From NCBI RefSeq assembly GCF_002159705.1, contig NZ_NFJD01000001.1:186001-250000 (forward strand): a DNA stretch of 64,000 nt, given 5' to 3'. Below the pieces are notes generated by a model. That model made no database searches. It saw only the letters and a program-made list of their open reading frames with translations, and was not told the origin of the DNA. This document shows positions 28,336 to 36,740 of the stretch, piece after piece. The stretch is from Elusimicrobium sp. An273. Lineage in GTDB: Bacteria; Elusimicrobiota; Elusimicrobia; Elusimicrobiales; Elusimicrobiaceae. The translations under genes were made by a program, and so were the position numbers. Numbering within the stretch: position 1 is the first letter of the stretch; every line of letters starts with the position of its first letter.

Positions 28336-29652
28336 TTATGCTTCCGGCACGTGTTTGTATTTAAACACAAAGGCAAACAGAATTGCCACGACAAGCGAGA
28401 ACCCCGCAAACACAAACCAGGATTCGCTCCAGCCGTTCATAATCGCCTTAGACACATCCGCCGGATACACCGACCCCGCCGGCAAAAAGCCGTTGGCCGC
28501 CGTATAGGCGTTGATGTGCACGTTTACCAATTTGTTAATTACCCACTGCGCGCCCAGCGTGCCGATCATGGCGCCAAAGCCGTTGGTCATCAGCATAAAT
28601 ACGCCCTGTGCGCTGGAGCGGATGGCCGGGTCGGTTTCCTTGTCCACATACAAGGAGCCGGACACGTTAAAGAAGTCAAACGCTACCCCGTACACAATCA
28701 TGGAAAGCACCAACAGCACAATGCCGGAGGCCGTGGACGGATTGCCGATGCCGAAGAATCCGAAGCGTAGCACCCAGGCAAACATACTGATTAACATCAC
28801 TTTCTTGATGCCGAAGCGTTTTAAGAAGAACGGAATCAGCAAAATACAAAGCGTTTCGGACATTTGGGAAAGCGAAATTAACGCGTTGGCGTTATTGGCG
28901 CCCCAAGAGCCGGCAAACCCTTCCAAGGAGTTAAACCCGTTGATAAAGGGGTTGGCATAGGCGTTGGTTACCTGCAAAGACATCCCAAGCAGCATGGAGA
29001 AAATAAAGAAAATCGCCATTTTCTTTTCTTTAAACAACGCAAACGCCTTGAGGCCCAGCGCTTCGGCCAAGGTTTTGGCTTTGGTTTCGCAGGTAGGGCA
29101 GTTGGGCAGCGTAAAGCAGTACAGCCCCAGCACCAAGCCTAAAATACCGGAGAAATACCATTGCATATAGGTGTTCTGGAAGCCGGTAAAGTTGGACGTC
29201 AGCATCGCGCAAATGAAACCCACCGTACCGAACACGCGGATGGGCGGGAAAGACGTGACCGTATTAAAATTGTGCTGGCGCAGCACGGTATAGGCCACCG
29301 AGTTGGAAAGGGCAATGGTAGGCATATAGAAAGCCACGCTGAACAAATACATGCCAAATACCGCCGCAAAGCTGACTTGCGGCAGCGAGCCGAAATAGGC
29401 CGCCGCGGCCATACCGGCCGCCGCCAAGAAATGGCAAATGCCCAATAATTTTTGGGCAGGAACCCAGCGGTCTGCCACGATGCCGATGATTGCCGGCATA
29501 AAAAGCGACACAAAACCTTGTGCCGCATAGAACCAACCAATCTTCTCCGCCAAGCCCGCTCCGGCCAGGAACGTACCCATAGACGTCAAATACGCCCCCC
29601 AGACGGCAAACTGGAGAAAATTCATTACGGTCAAACGAATTTTAATGTTCAT
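28336..29652 (-). CDS. nupG: NupG-type nucleoside:proton symporter (MFS)
   Basis: This 438-aa protein has 12 hydrophobic segments. Long stretches match E. coli NupG: LQFAVWGAYLTSMG at the start, FPPIRVFGTVGF, MAIFFIFSMLLG, and MIVYGVAFDFFNVSGSLYV near the end. NupG imports purine and pyrimidine nucleosides with protons across the inner membrane. The ATG at 29652 is preferred over an in-frame TTG two codons earlier. The gene is monocistronic, with a terminator shortly after it and a -10-like TATTTT just before the start. Confidence 0.9.
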   Translation of the reverse strand: MNIKIRLTVMNFLQFAVWGAYLTSMGTFLAGAGLAEKIGWFYAAQGFVSLFMPAIIGIVADRWVPAQKLLGICHFLAAAGMAAAAYFGSLPQVSFAAVFGMYLFSVAFYMPTIALSNSVAYTVLRQHNFNTVTSFPPIRVFGTVGFICAMLTSNFTGFQNTYMQWYFSGILGLVLGLYCFTLPNCPTCETKAKTLAEALGLKAFALFKEKKMAIFFIFSMLLGMSLQVTNAYANPFINGFNSLEGFAGSWGANNANALISLSQMSETLCILLIPFFLKRFGIKKVMLISMFAWVLRFGFFGIGNPSTASGIVLLVLSMIVYGVAFDFFNVSGSLYVDKETDPAIRSSAQGVFMLMTNGFGAMIGTLGAQWVINKLVNVHINAYTAANGFLPAGSVYPADVSKAIMNGWSESWFVFAGFSLVVAILFAFVFKYKHVPEA

Positions 29653-29768
29653 AAGCAAAATACCGCCGGAAAGCCCGGCGCCACGTTACACGTCAACCTC
29701 CGTAGAATAGGCGGGAAAAACGTCAAACAGCGGTTGCCTCGCCGATAAAATCATTGTACAAAAAAAGA

Positions 29769-29817
29769 TATAATATAGGAAATAAATCGGCTCCCGCCGA
29801 TGACGGAGGTATACCAA
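29769..29817 (+). promoter_or_regulatory. yajQ promoter and leader with hairpin
   Basis: TATAAT (29769-29774) is followed by a leader of about 37 nt. The leader holds a small hairpin ATCGGC-TCCC-GCCGAT (29786-29801), directly before the GGAGG Shine-Dalgarno at 29805-29809. The hairpin could stabilise the message or modulate initiation. Confidence 0.55.
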
Positions 29818-30312
29818 ATGGCAGATTACAGCTTTGATATCGTTTCCAAAGTGGATTTGAACGTAATTTCGGAGGCCGTCTCCGCCGCGAATAAAGAAAT
29901 TACCAACCGCTACGATTTTAAAGGAACCAATTCCAGCATTGAACTGAACCAAAAAGACAACGAGCTCAAACTCGCTTCCAGCGATGAATACAAGGTAAAC
30001 ACCCTGCGCGACATTATTTTTACCCGCATCGCCAAGCGCGGCATTCCGCTTAAAAACATGCTCCCGCAAAAAATTGAAGCCGCTCTTGGCGGAAACGCCA
30101 AACAGACGGTCAAAATTCAGCAGGGCATCCCGGCCGACAAAGCCAAGGAAATTTCCAAAGCCATCAAGGACGCCAAACTGAAAGTTTCGGCTTCCATCCA
30201 GGGTGATCAGCTACGGGTATCGTCCAAATCCAAAGACGAACTGCAAAACACCATGGCCCTCTTAAGAGGCAAAGATTTTGGAGTGGAACTCCAGTTTACC
30301 AACTACAGATAA
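29818..30312 (+). CDS. yajQ: YajQ-family nucleotide-binding protein
   Basis: This 164-aa UPF0234/YajQ protein has two ferredoxin-like halves. Diagnostic blocks are SFDIVSKVDLNVISEAVSAA, EITNRYDFKG, and the C-terminal QVSSKSKDELQ-like region (LRVSSKSKDELQNTMALL). Relatives bind nucleotides, and some bind cyclic-di-GMP and act in regulation; the role here is not known. The ATG at 29818 follows GGAGG. Only 2 nt separate it from the TPR gene. Confidence 0.94.
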   Translation: MADYSFDIVSKVDLNVISEAVSAANKEITNRYDFKGTNSSIELNQKDNELKLASSDEYKVNTLRDIIFTRIAKRGIPLKNMLPQKIEAALGGNAKQTVKIQQGIPADKAKEISKAIKDAKLKVSASIQGDQLRVSSKSKDELQNTMALLRGKDFGVELQFTNYR

Positions 30313-30314
30313 CT

Positions 30315-31574
30315 ATGAATAAACTGTTTATTACCGCTGTGGCGGTTCTTTTTGCCGCCCCCTGCGTCTGCGCGGCAGACGCCGCCGCTTCGCTTGAGTT
30401 TTATAAGAAGCAGGCACTTACCCTTTCCGCCGAGCCTACCCGCGAGGAACGTGCTTTTTCCAAAACGCTGGCAGATAACCTCGGCACGTGGATTAAACAA
30501 AATCCTACCCAGCCCGCAGTAGCCGACGCCCTGCTGTTGCAGGCCCGCCTGTACCTGCGCGCCGAAGAAGACGACCGCGCCTTGGTAACGCTGTTTACCC
30601 TGCGCCAGCAGTTTCCGCAGGTGGATATGGCGCTTCTCACGCCGCTGATGGCCGATGCCGTGCTGGCCGTAAACCCCAAAGAGCGCGACAGCGCCACCGC
30701 GTTGTTTATGGCGGTTCCGGACGTAAAAACGACCACCCCGGCCCAGCGCCAAGCCCAGGCGTTGTATGCGCTTTCCAAACTGTCGGGCCGCTCCCTCTAC
30801 GAGCCGGCCGCCCAAGCCTTTGAAGCGTTTTTTGTGGCCAACCCCAACTACGAAGCTACCGATATGGTAGAACTGTGGTACGGCGACCTGCACCGCGTAA
30901 ACGGGAACTATTTGGCGGCCATTTCGCAGTACAAAAAAGCCGGTGAACTGTACCCCAAAACGCCCTACCGGGCGGCCAGCCTGCGCTTAATTGGCGATAT
31001 CTACGCCGATAACTTAAAAGACACCGCCAACGCCATGGCTACTTATACCCAAGTCCTGCGCGAATTTCCGGGTTCGTCCGAAACGGGCATTGTGTACAAA
31101 CACATGGCCATTTTGGACGAAAACAACAAACAATACGACAGCGCCCTGATTAATTACGACAAAGCCATCGAGCTCCTGGGCACTACCCCGGCCGCCTACG
31201 AGGCGTATCAGGGAAAGGCCGACGTGTATACCAAAACCAAAAATTACACCGAGGCTTATAACACCCTGCACCAAACGGCAGCCGTTTTCCAACAGGATGA
31301 AGAAAAATCCACCGCGGCCTTGTTAAAAGCGGCGGATTTGGCCCGCAAAAAAATGCGCGATGACAACAAATATATCCAATCTATGGAAAAAGCGCTCTTG
31401 GCCCATCCGAAAGGCCCCAACGCGCCCCAACTGATGTACGATTTAGGCCGGGCGTATGAACAGCAAAGCCGCAATGCCCAAGCGGTGGAAATTTACAAGA
31501 AACTCATCATCAACCACCCGACGGACAAGCTGGCCACCCGGGCCCAAGGGCGTCTTTCCCGGCTGGAAAAATAA
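30315..31574 (+). CDS. exported tetratricopeptide-repeat protein
   Basis: This 419-aa protein has a signal peptide (MNKLFITAVAVLFAAPCVCA). TPR-like helical pairs follow, for example YLAAISQYKKAGELYPKTPY, ANAMATYTQVLREFPGSSET and YDSALINYDKAIELLG. The final NAQAVEIYKKLIINHPTDKL resembles the YbgF/CpoB-type repeat. Such proteins scaffold periplasmic or outer-membrane complexes; the partner is unknown. It starts 2 nt after yajQ without its own Shine-Dalgarno, so it is translationally coupled, and ends in a strong terminator. Confidence 0.88.
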   Translation: MNKLFITAVAVLFAAPCVCAADAAASLEFYKKQALTLSAEPTREERAFSKTLADNLGTWIKQNPTQPAVADALLLQARLYLRAEEDDRALVTLFTLRQQFPQVDMALLTPLMADAVLAVNPKERDSATALFMAVPDVKTTTPAQRQAQALYALSKLSGRSLYEPAAQAFEAFFVANPNYEATDMVELWYGDLHRVNGNYLAAISQYKKAGELYPKTPYRAASLRLIGDIYADNLKDTANAMATYTQVLREFPGSSETGIVYKHMAILDENNKQYDSALINYDKAIELLGTTPAAYEAYQGKADVYTKTKNYTEAYNTLHQTAAVFQQDEEKSTAALLKAADLARKKMRDDNKYIQSMEKALLAHPKGPNAPQLMYDLGRAYEQQSRNAQAVEIYKKLIINHPTDKLATRAQGRLSRLEK

Positions 31575-31589
31575 CTTTTAGGGCCAAAC

Positions 31590-31621
31590 AAAAAACCCGC
31601 GTGTTTACACGCGGGTTTTTT
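31590..31621 (+). terminator. terminator of yajQ-TPR operon
   Basis: Near-perfect palindrome AAAAACCCGCGTGT/ACACGCGGGTTTTT with T run. Confidence 0.92.
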
Positions 31622-31684
31622 AATGCAACGGCCTGAATTTATTCCCAAAAATAAAAAATCCGTTTTTGCGGTTTCAAAATTTCA

Positions 31685-31716
31685 AAGAAAAGGCGGGCAA
31701 GTAAATTTGCCCGCCT
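31685..31716 (-). terminator. terminator of the buk-ptb-M23-AAA_28-SEC-C cluster
   Basis: Stem GGCGGGCAA/TTGCCCGCC, 6-nt loop, then TTTTCTTT on the minus strand. It lies 23 nt after the SEC-C gene stop. Confidence 0.85.
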
Positions 31717-31738
31717 GATTTAATTTGTAGCAAACGCC

Positions 31739-32134
31739 CTATTTGCCTGCGCCGCAGCATTTTTTGTATTTCTTGCCGCTGCCGCACGGGCACGGATCGT
31801 TGCGCCCGATTTTGGGCCCTTCGTGCACCACGGTTTCCACCTTGGTCACCGTGCCGCCGCCGGCTTCGGCCCGCAGTTCGGCTTCGTGGGCTTTCATCCA
31901 TTTTTTCATTTGGCGGATGCTCTTAAAGTCCACGCCGTCTTTTTCCATGCGTTTGGCAATATCGATAAAACGTTTTTTGATGGCCGGATCTTTGAGTTTG
32001 CCTTTAATCATATCCGGCAGGGAGTCAATCTCCCGCTCCAAACGTTCTTCTATTGATTCCTTTTTGGAAGGCTCCGCCGCAGCCTGCTGCGGGGCGGCTT
32101 CCCCTTCCTGTTTTTTCTTAAACGGATTCCACAT
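31739..32134 (-). CDS. small SEC-C motif protein
   Basis: This 131-aa protein has a charged helical body. It ends in [20 protein letters not shown], the zinc-binding SEC-C motif also found at the SecA C-terminus, where it contacts SecB and ribosomes. Here it is a free-standing protein of unknown function, perhaps a ribosome or translocation adaptor. It is the last gene of the minus-strand cluster, 20 nt after the second AAA_28 gene. Confidence 0.88.
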   Translation of the reverse strand: MWNPFKKKQEGEAAPQQAAAEPSKKESIEERLEREIDSLPDMIKGKLKDPAIKKRFIDIAKRMEKDGVDFKSIRQMKKWMKAHEAELRAEAGGGTVTKVETVVHEGPKIGRNDPCPCGSGKKYKKCCGAGK

Positions 32135-32154
32135 ACGTAATTACTGCTCCTTTA

Positions 32155-32718
32155 TTATTCGGAAATAAGTTTTTCTACGAAATTTTTGATAATTTCCGCT
32201 TTTTCAAAATAATGTTTTTCCCGCGGGACGACCAGGCGGTTGGGGTGTTTTTCCCAAATTTTTAAAATTTTGTCGTCAATTTCAAACGCCTGCTGCAAGC
32301 TTTCGGTGCGGACGTTGGTGGCCTGATAAAAATCTTTTTCCGGCGGCGGCGAAAGGTGAATGACCGCATCGTAGCGGGCCAGTTCGGCCTCCAGGGAGCT
32401 GTGCATGGAGGTGAAGAAATTCTCCGGGCCGTACGGCCAGTAAACGGCGCCGTCGATAGACCCGCGGTCGCACACCATTACTTTGGCGTTGGAAGTAACT
32501 TCCGCCAAGTGCTCCAGCTGGTGCACCGTATAGAAAATGATGTTTTGCGCGTGTTCAATATGAACGGGGCTGTTGTCCTTGCGGGGGAAACCGCCGCTGT
32601 AAATCAGCGTGGCCGCTTCCTGCACAAGCGCGATTTTGTTGCCAAACGTTTCTTTCAAAATGGAAAGAGCCGTGGTTTTGCCGCCGCTGGGGCCGCCGGT
32701 TAAAACGATTTTTTTCAT
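32155..32718 (-). CDS. AAA_28-type P-loop NTPase, copy 2
   Basis: This 187-aa P-loop protein has Walker A GGPSGGKTT at residues 8-16, VCDRGSIDGAVYWP in the DRG (Walker-B-like) position, and an RTESLQQAFEIDDKI lid region. It belongs to the AAA_28 group, which includes NadR-like and Ttd14-like nucleotide kinases. It could phosphorylate a nucleoside, nicotinamide riboside or a similar small molecule; the substrate is not known. It is clearly a tandem paralogue of the gene immediately upstream (3 nt away), with roughly two thirds of residues identical by eye. AAAGGA precedes the start. Confidence 0.88.
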   Translation of the reverse strand: MKKIVLTGGPSGGKTTALSILKETFGNKIALVQEAATLIYSGGFPRKDNSPVHIEHAQNIIFYTVHQLEHLAEVTSNAKVMVCDRGSIDGAVYWPYGPENFFTSMHSSLEAELARYDAVIHLSPPPEKDFYQATNVRTESLQQAFEIDDKILKIWEKHPNRLVVPREKHYFEKAEIIKNFVEKLISE

Positions 32719-32721
32719 AAG

Positions 32722-33291
32722 TTATCCTTTGATGATTTTTTCTACAAAATTTTTGATGACTTCCGCTTTTTCAAAAAAGTGTTCCGTCCCGCCCACGACC
32801 AAACGGTTGGGGTGTTTTTCCCAAATTTTAAGGATTTTTCTGTCAATCTCAAACGCCTGCTGCAGGCTTTCGGTGCGCACGTGCGTGGATTGATAAAAAG
32901 CCGGGTTGGAAGGCGGCGACAAATGCAGCACCGCATCGTAGCGGGCCAGTTCGGCCTCCAGCGTGGTGCCCATGCGGGCAAAAAAGTCTTCCACCCCGCC
33001 GGGCCAATAGACGGCGGCGTCCACCGTGCCGCGGTCGCACACGATTAAAGGCGCGTCGGAAGATTCTTCGGCCAAGCTTTCCATTTCCCGCGTTGCGTAG
33101 AAAATAATCTGCTGGGCGGCTTCAATATGGGGGCGGCTGTTGTCCTGCCGCGGAAACCCGCCGCTGAAAATCATCGTGGCGGCTTCGCGCACCAATTCTA
33201 CTTTGGGGCCGAACGTTTCCTTTAAAATAGAAAGGGCCGTGGTTTTGCCGCTGTTGGGGCCTCCGGTAAGCGCAATCTTTTTATGCTTCAT
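32722..33291 (-). CDS. AAA_28-type P-loop NTPase, copy 1
   Basis: This 189-aa protein has Walker A GGPNSGKTT, VCDRGTVDAAVYWP, HLSPP and RTESLQQAFEI at the same positions as its downstream neighbour. The two arose by tandem duplication. The differences cluster around the P-loop, the middle helix and the segment after LVV, which suggests that substrate or partner specificity may have diverged. It overlaps the end of the M23 peptidase gene by 11 nt, so the cluster is tightly coupled. Confidence 0.88.
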   Translation of the reverse strand: MKHKKIALTGGPNSGKTTALSILKETFGPKVELVREAATMIFSGGFPRQDNSRPHIEAAQQIIFYATREMESLAEESSDAPLIVCDRGTVDAAVYWPGGVEDFFARMGTTLEAELARYDAVLHLSPPSNPAFYQSTHVRTESLQQAFEIDRKILKIWEKHPNRLVVGGTEHFFEKAEVIKNFVEKIIKG

Positions 33292-34567
33292 CCTGTTCCT
33301 CCGACGCGGACGGCTTTTTAAAAGCCTCTTTTTTTGCCGCGTCCAATTCCTTTAAGTATAACACTTTTAGCTCTTCAAATTCTTTCCGCTTGTTTTTGGG
33401 TACGTCCCGCACGGCGGAGTTGCGGTTTTTCATCTTTAAGAAATCCACAAATTTGTTTTTCTCTTTGATGCGGAAATCCAAATGCGGCCCCGTGGAAAGC
33501 CCCGTACTGCCCACATAGCCCACCGTTTGGCCTTGCTTGACTTTGGCGCCGGACTTGATGCCTTTGCCGTAGCCTTTTAAGTGACCGTACATGGTGGTAT
33601 AGCCGTTGGCGTGGCGGATTTCCACAAAGTTGCCGTATCCCCCGTTGCGCCCGGCAAAGCGCACGGTACCGTCCGCCACCGCCTGCACGGGCGTACCCGC
33701 CGGGGCGGCATAGTCAATCCCCAAGTGGGGGCGGCGCACCTTCAGAATGGGGTGCATCCGTCCGTACGAGAAGCGGGACGAAATGCGGTAATTGCGGAAG
33801 CTGATGGGCGATTTTAAGAACATTTTGCGGCTCATTTTGCCGGTTTCGTCGTAAAAATCTCCCTCAAAATAGAAGGCGTTGGTCGTGGTGCCGCGTTCAA
33901 TTTCTTTGTAAGAGGCCGCCAGCAAGTCCTGCCCGGTGATCTCGCCCGAAGCGGTGTAGTGTTCTTCCCACAAGGCGGAGTATTCGTCGCCGTTGCGGGT
34001 ATCGGTGTTAAAGTCTATCGTCCAGGAAAAAGCGTCCGTAAAATCTAAAATAAGCGGCACTTCAAGCCCTTTGGAAAGCATGGAATTAAACAAAGAGCCT
34101 TCCACCTTCCCCGCGGCCGTTTTCACGCGGGTTTTAATTTCCACATCGCTCACGCCGGCAACTAACGCGCCTTCTACGTTGGCCACATAATAGCGCTTAA
34201 ATCCTTGCGTCAGCAACAGCAAAATAAAATTTCCGTCCGAATCCACCGACACGGAATATACATTCTGTTTCTGCAGTTTGCGCGTATCCACCACGGAAGA
34301 AAGCTTGCTTACAATTTGCGCCACCAGCTGATTGTCCAGCCCCGCTTCCTGCAGGGCCACATAAATCGGTTTTTCTTTGACGGTATATTCCGCCACCGGG
34401 ATTTCCCGCTCGTGCAGGTTTTCGCGTTCCTGGGCGTTTTTGGCACGGGAAATTTCCACCGCCGCAAAAGTAGATACGGCTATCACGCACAGGGTAAGTA
34501 CGTAAAAAAGGATATCGTGGTAGCGCCGGTAATGACGCTGCAATAAAGCTAAAATCTTTTTTCTCAT
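33281..34567 (-). CDS. M23-family (LytM) peptidase with N-terminal membrane anchor
   Basis: This 428-aa protein has a basic start and one membrane helix (about 18-38), an OapA/CsdB-like middle part (IYVALQEAGL, then VDTRKLQKQNVY), and a LytM domain (about 275-385). The domain has HLGIDYAAPAG (HxxxD zinc ligands) and TMYGHL (catalytic His). The last motif reads PHLDF (His362, Asp364) where active enzymes have HxH. It may be a cell-wall endopeptidase with an altered ligand, or a degenerate regulator like EnvC. The ATG at 34567 is chosen to keep the membrane anchor in a usual place; no Shine-Dalgarno is visible and the start follows a hairpin. Confidence 0.85.
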   Translation of the reverse strand: MRKKILALLQRHYRRYHDILFYVLTLCVIAVSTFAAVEISRAKNAQERENLHEREIPVAEYTVKEKPIYVALQEAGLDNQLVAQIVSKLSSVVDTRKLQKQNVYSVSVDSDGNFILLLLTQGFKRYYVANVEGALVAGVSDVEIKTRVKTAAGKVEGSLFNSMLSKGLEVPLILDFTDAFSWTIDFNTDTRNGDEYSALWEEHYTASGEITGQDLLAASYKEIERGTTTNAFYFEGDFYDETGKMSRKMFLKSPISFRNYRISSRFSYGRMHPILKVRRPHLGIDYAAPAGTPVQAVADGTVRFAGRNGGYGNFVEIRHANGYTTMYGHLKGYGKGIKSGAKVKQGQTVGYVGSTGLSTGPHLDFRIKEKNKFVDFLKMKNRNSAVRDVPKNKRKEFEELKVLYLKELDAAKKEAFKKPSASEEQDEA

Positions 34568-34577
34568 AGACACAGGC

Positions 34578-34603
34578 AAGGGCGGCCGCTGAGGGCCGCC
34601 CTT
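34578..34603 (-). terminator. hairpin after ptb (weak terminator or processing site)
   Basis: A 10-bp perfect GC-rich stem AAGGGCGGCC/GGCCGCCCTT with a 6-nt loop. On the minus strand the T tract is poor (TTGCC), so it may only attenuate transcription or mark an mRNA 3' end between ptb and the M23 gene. Confidence 0.6.
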
Positions 34604-34615
34604 TGCATGAAGCAA

Positions 34616-35533
34616 TTATTTTTGATCTTTCAGATACGAGCAAAGCGCAATGGCGTTGAGCTTGACCTTCGGATCGTCGGCGCGGGAAGGCAGAATGACC
34701 GGGATTTTCGGCCCCACCAATACGGCCGCGGCTTCCATCTGGTCGCCAAAGAACGTAAGCGCTTTGTAAAGCGGGTTGGCCGCGTCCAGATCCGGCAGCA
34801 TCAAAATGTCGGCGTCGCCGGCCACGGTTTTGCCCGTAATGCCTTTTTCGGCCGCTTTCTCGGCAGACAACGAAATGTACAAATCATACGGCCCTTCCAC
34901 CGTGCAGCCGGTAATTTTGCCTTCTGCATTCAGCTGCGCCAAGGCCGCGGCTTCCACCGTAGACGGGATTTTTTCGTTTACTTTTTCCACCGGGCACACG
35001 CAGGCCACTTTGGGGTGTTCCAACCCCAGCTTGTGCATGGTGTTGACGGCGTTTTGAATGATTTTTACTTTTTGTTCCAAGGTCGGTGCAATCACGACGG
35101 CGGAATCCGTTACGGCAAACGGTTTTTTGTATTTGGGCGTGCTAAACAACACAAAGTGCGACAACAGCGCCCCTTCCGGCACCAGGTGGGCTTCCTTGTT
35201 CAGGATGGCTTTCATATAATACTTCGTATCCACCAGCCCTTTAATCAAGAAATCGCCTTTCCCGGCCAAAATTTGGTCTACCGCCAGTTTGCACATGGTG
35301 GGGACGTCTTCGCAGTCAATAAACTCAAACTTGCTTTCGTCCAGCCCCACTTTGGCCACCGTTTCTTTTACGGCCGCCAGCGGCCCGATTAAAATACCAT
35401 GGGAAATAAGACCGTTCTCATCGGCCATTTTAATGGCTTGCAGGGCTTCTTTGTTATTGGCCCCCGGAACGACGACTCTGTTTGATTTTCCTTTTACTTG
35501 GTTAATCAAATCAGCAAAGCTTTTGAATTTCAT
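34616..35533 (-). CDS. ptb: phosphate butyryltransferase (phosphotransacylase)
   Basis: This 305-aa protein of the PTA_PTB family swaps CoA for phosphate on an acyl group. Blocks: VVVPGANNKEAL at the start, a long central ADILMLPDLDAANPLYK, and the C-terminal GPKIPVILPSRADDPKVKLN that forms the active site. Its length (about 300) and the butyrate kinase directly upstream favour Ptb over acetyl-specific Pta. Together they turn butyryl-CoA or branched acyl-CoA into the acid with ATP formation. AAGGAG lies 12 nt upstream. Confidence 0.93.
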   Translation of the reverse strand: MKFKSFADLINQVKGKSNRVVVPGANNKEALQAIKMADENGLISHGILIGPLAAVKETVAKVGLDESKFEFIDCEDVPTMCKLAVDQILAGKGDFLIKGLVDTKYYMKAILNKEAHLVPEGALLSHFVLFSTPKYKKPFAVTDSAVVIAPTLEQKVKIIQNAVNTMHKLGLEHPKVACVCPVEKVNEKIPSTVEAAALAQLNAEGKITGCTVEGPYDLYISLSAEKAAEKGITGKTVAGDADILMLPDLDAANPLYKALTFFGDQMEAAAVLVGPKIPVILPSRADDPKVKLNAIALCSYLKDQK

Positions 35534-35566
35534 ACGTTTTGTTTCTCCTTCAAGTAATAATACAGA

Positions 35567-36679
35567 TCAGCTATACTGTTTTACAATTTTCGGATTGTCC
35601 AGCGCCCGGCGGGCCGCGTCGCGAAGGGCGTCTTTTTCCTCACTGCCGGGGAACACGTACATCGGGGCAATCCAGCCCACATAACGGCTGATTTCCTGCG
35701 GAATAATTTTGCTGTGCATCAGCCCGCCCGTAAGCGCGATAAAATCCACTTTCCCTTCCAGCACCACGGCCATGGAACCGATGTATTTGGAAATTTGGTA
35801 AATCATGGCGTCTTCGGCCAGTTTGGCCTCTTCGCGGGTGCAGTGAATCAGCGAGCCGGGGCGTTTTTCCCCGGTGCGGATAAATTCTTCCAAATCTTTT
35901 ACGTCCGACGTGCCGGTATACGCCACCAGCCCGCCTTTGCCGCGCAGTTTCAGGCGGATGTCGCGCAGGGTGTATTTGCCGGAAAAGCACATCTGCACCA
36001 GCCCCGCGTTGGGCGTGCCGCCGCTTCGCTGGGGGGTCATCGGGCCGTCGCCTTCGTAGCCGTTGTTGACGTCCACCACCTTCCCCTGCCGGTGTGCGCC
36101 CACGGTAATCCCGCCGCCGCCGTGGCAGACGATGCAGTTTACTTTTTCGTAATGGGTACCCATTTTTTCGGCAATTAAGCGCGCCACCCGTTTTTGACTG
36201 AGGGCGTGAAAAATGGAAATGCGGGGATTTTCGGGCATGCCCGAATAGCGGGCGACGGGCTGGAGTTCATCAATGACCACCGGGTTTGCAATAAAGCTGG
36301 GACAGCCGGCGTATTGGGCGATTTCTTTGGCTAAAATCCCCCCTAAATTGCTGGGGTGGATGCCGCCGTAGCGGCCCGTTTCCAAATCGCTTACCATTTG
36401 ATCGTTGACGGCGTACACGCCGCCTTCCATGGCGCGGATAAAACCGCCGCGGCCGATGACGGCGTCAATCTCTTTAAGCGGCACTTTATGATCCAGCAAA
36501 TAATCCAAGATCAGTTTGCGCCGCAAGGGCAATTGTTCGGTAACGTTTTTGCCTTCGTAGGGTTCCAAATCGGTCAGCGAGTAGCGTACGGTAACTTCAA
36601 AAACGGGTTTATCCCCTCTGTAATAGCCGATATCATCCGAGGTGGATCCCGGATTGATGACTAGGATATTATAAGCCAT
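35567..36679 (-). CDS. buk: butyrate kinase (acyl kinase)
   Basis: This 370-aa ASKHA-fold acyl kinase makes ATP from acyl phosphate. Family blocks include NPGSTS near the N-terminus, VIGRGGFIRAMEGGVYAVN, a VCHGGGGITVGAHRQGK phosphate loop, and the IALTGGLMHSK adenosine motif. After NPGSTS the usual Thr-Lys is Asp-Asp, an odd change beside the nucleotide site. It is the first gene of the cluster, with GGGGGAG before the ATG and TAGAAT further upstream as a -10 candidate. Confidence 0.93.
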   Translation of the reverse strand: MAYNILVINPGSTSDDIGYYRGDKPVFEVTVRYSLTDLEPYEGKNVTEQLPLRRKLILDYLLDHKVPLKEIDAVIGRGGFIRAMEGGVYAVNDQMVSDLETGRYGGIHPSNLGGILAKEIAQYAGCPSFIANPVVIDELQPVARYSGMPENPRISIFHALSQKRVARLIAEKMGTHYEKVNCIVCHGGGGITVGAHRQGKVVDVNNGYEGDGPMTPQRSGGTPNAGLVQMCFSGKYTLRDIRLKLRGKGGLVAYTGTSDVKDLEEFIRTGEKRPGSLIHCTREEAKLAEDAMIYQISKYIGSMAVVLEGKVDFIALTGGLMHSKIIPQEISRYVGWIAPMYVFPGSEEKDALRDAARRALDNPKIVKQYS

Positions 36680-36740
36680 AGCGCTCCCCCTTTTGCATAT
36701 ACCTATATTCTAACAAAATATCCGGCTTTTGACCGTTAAA

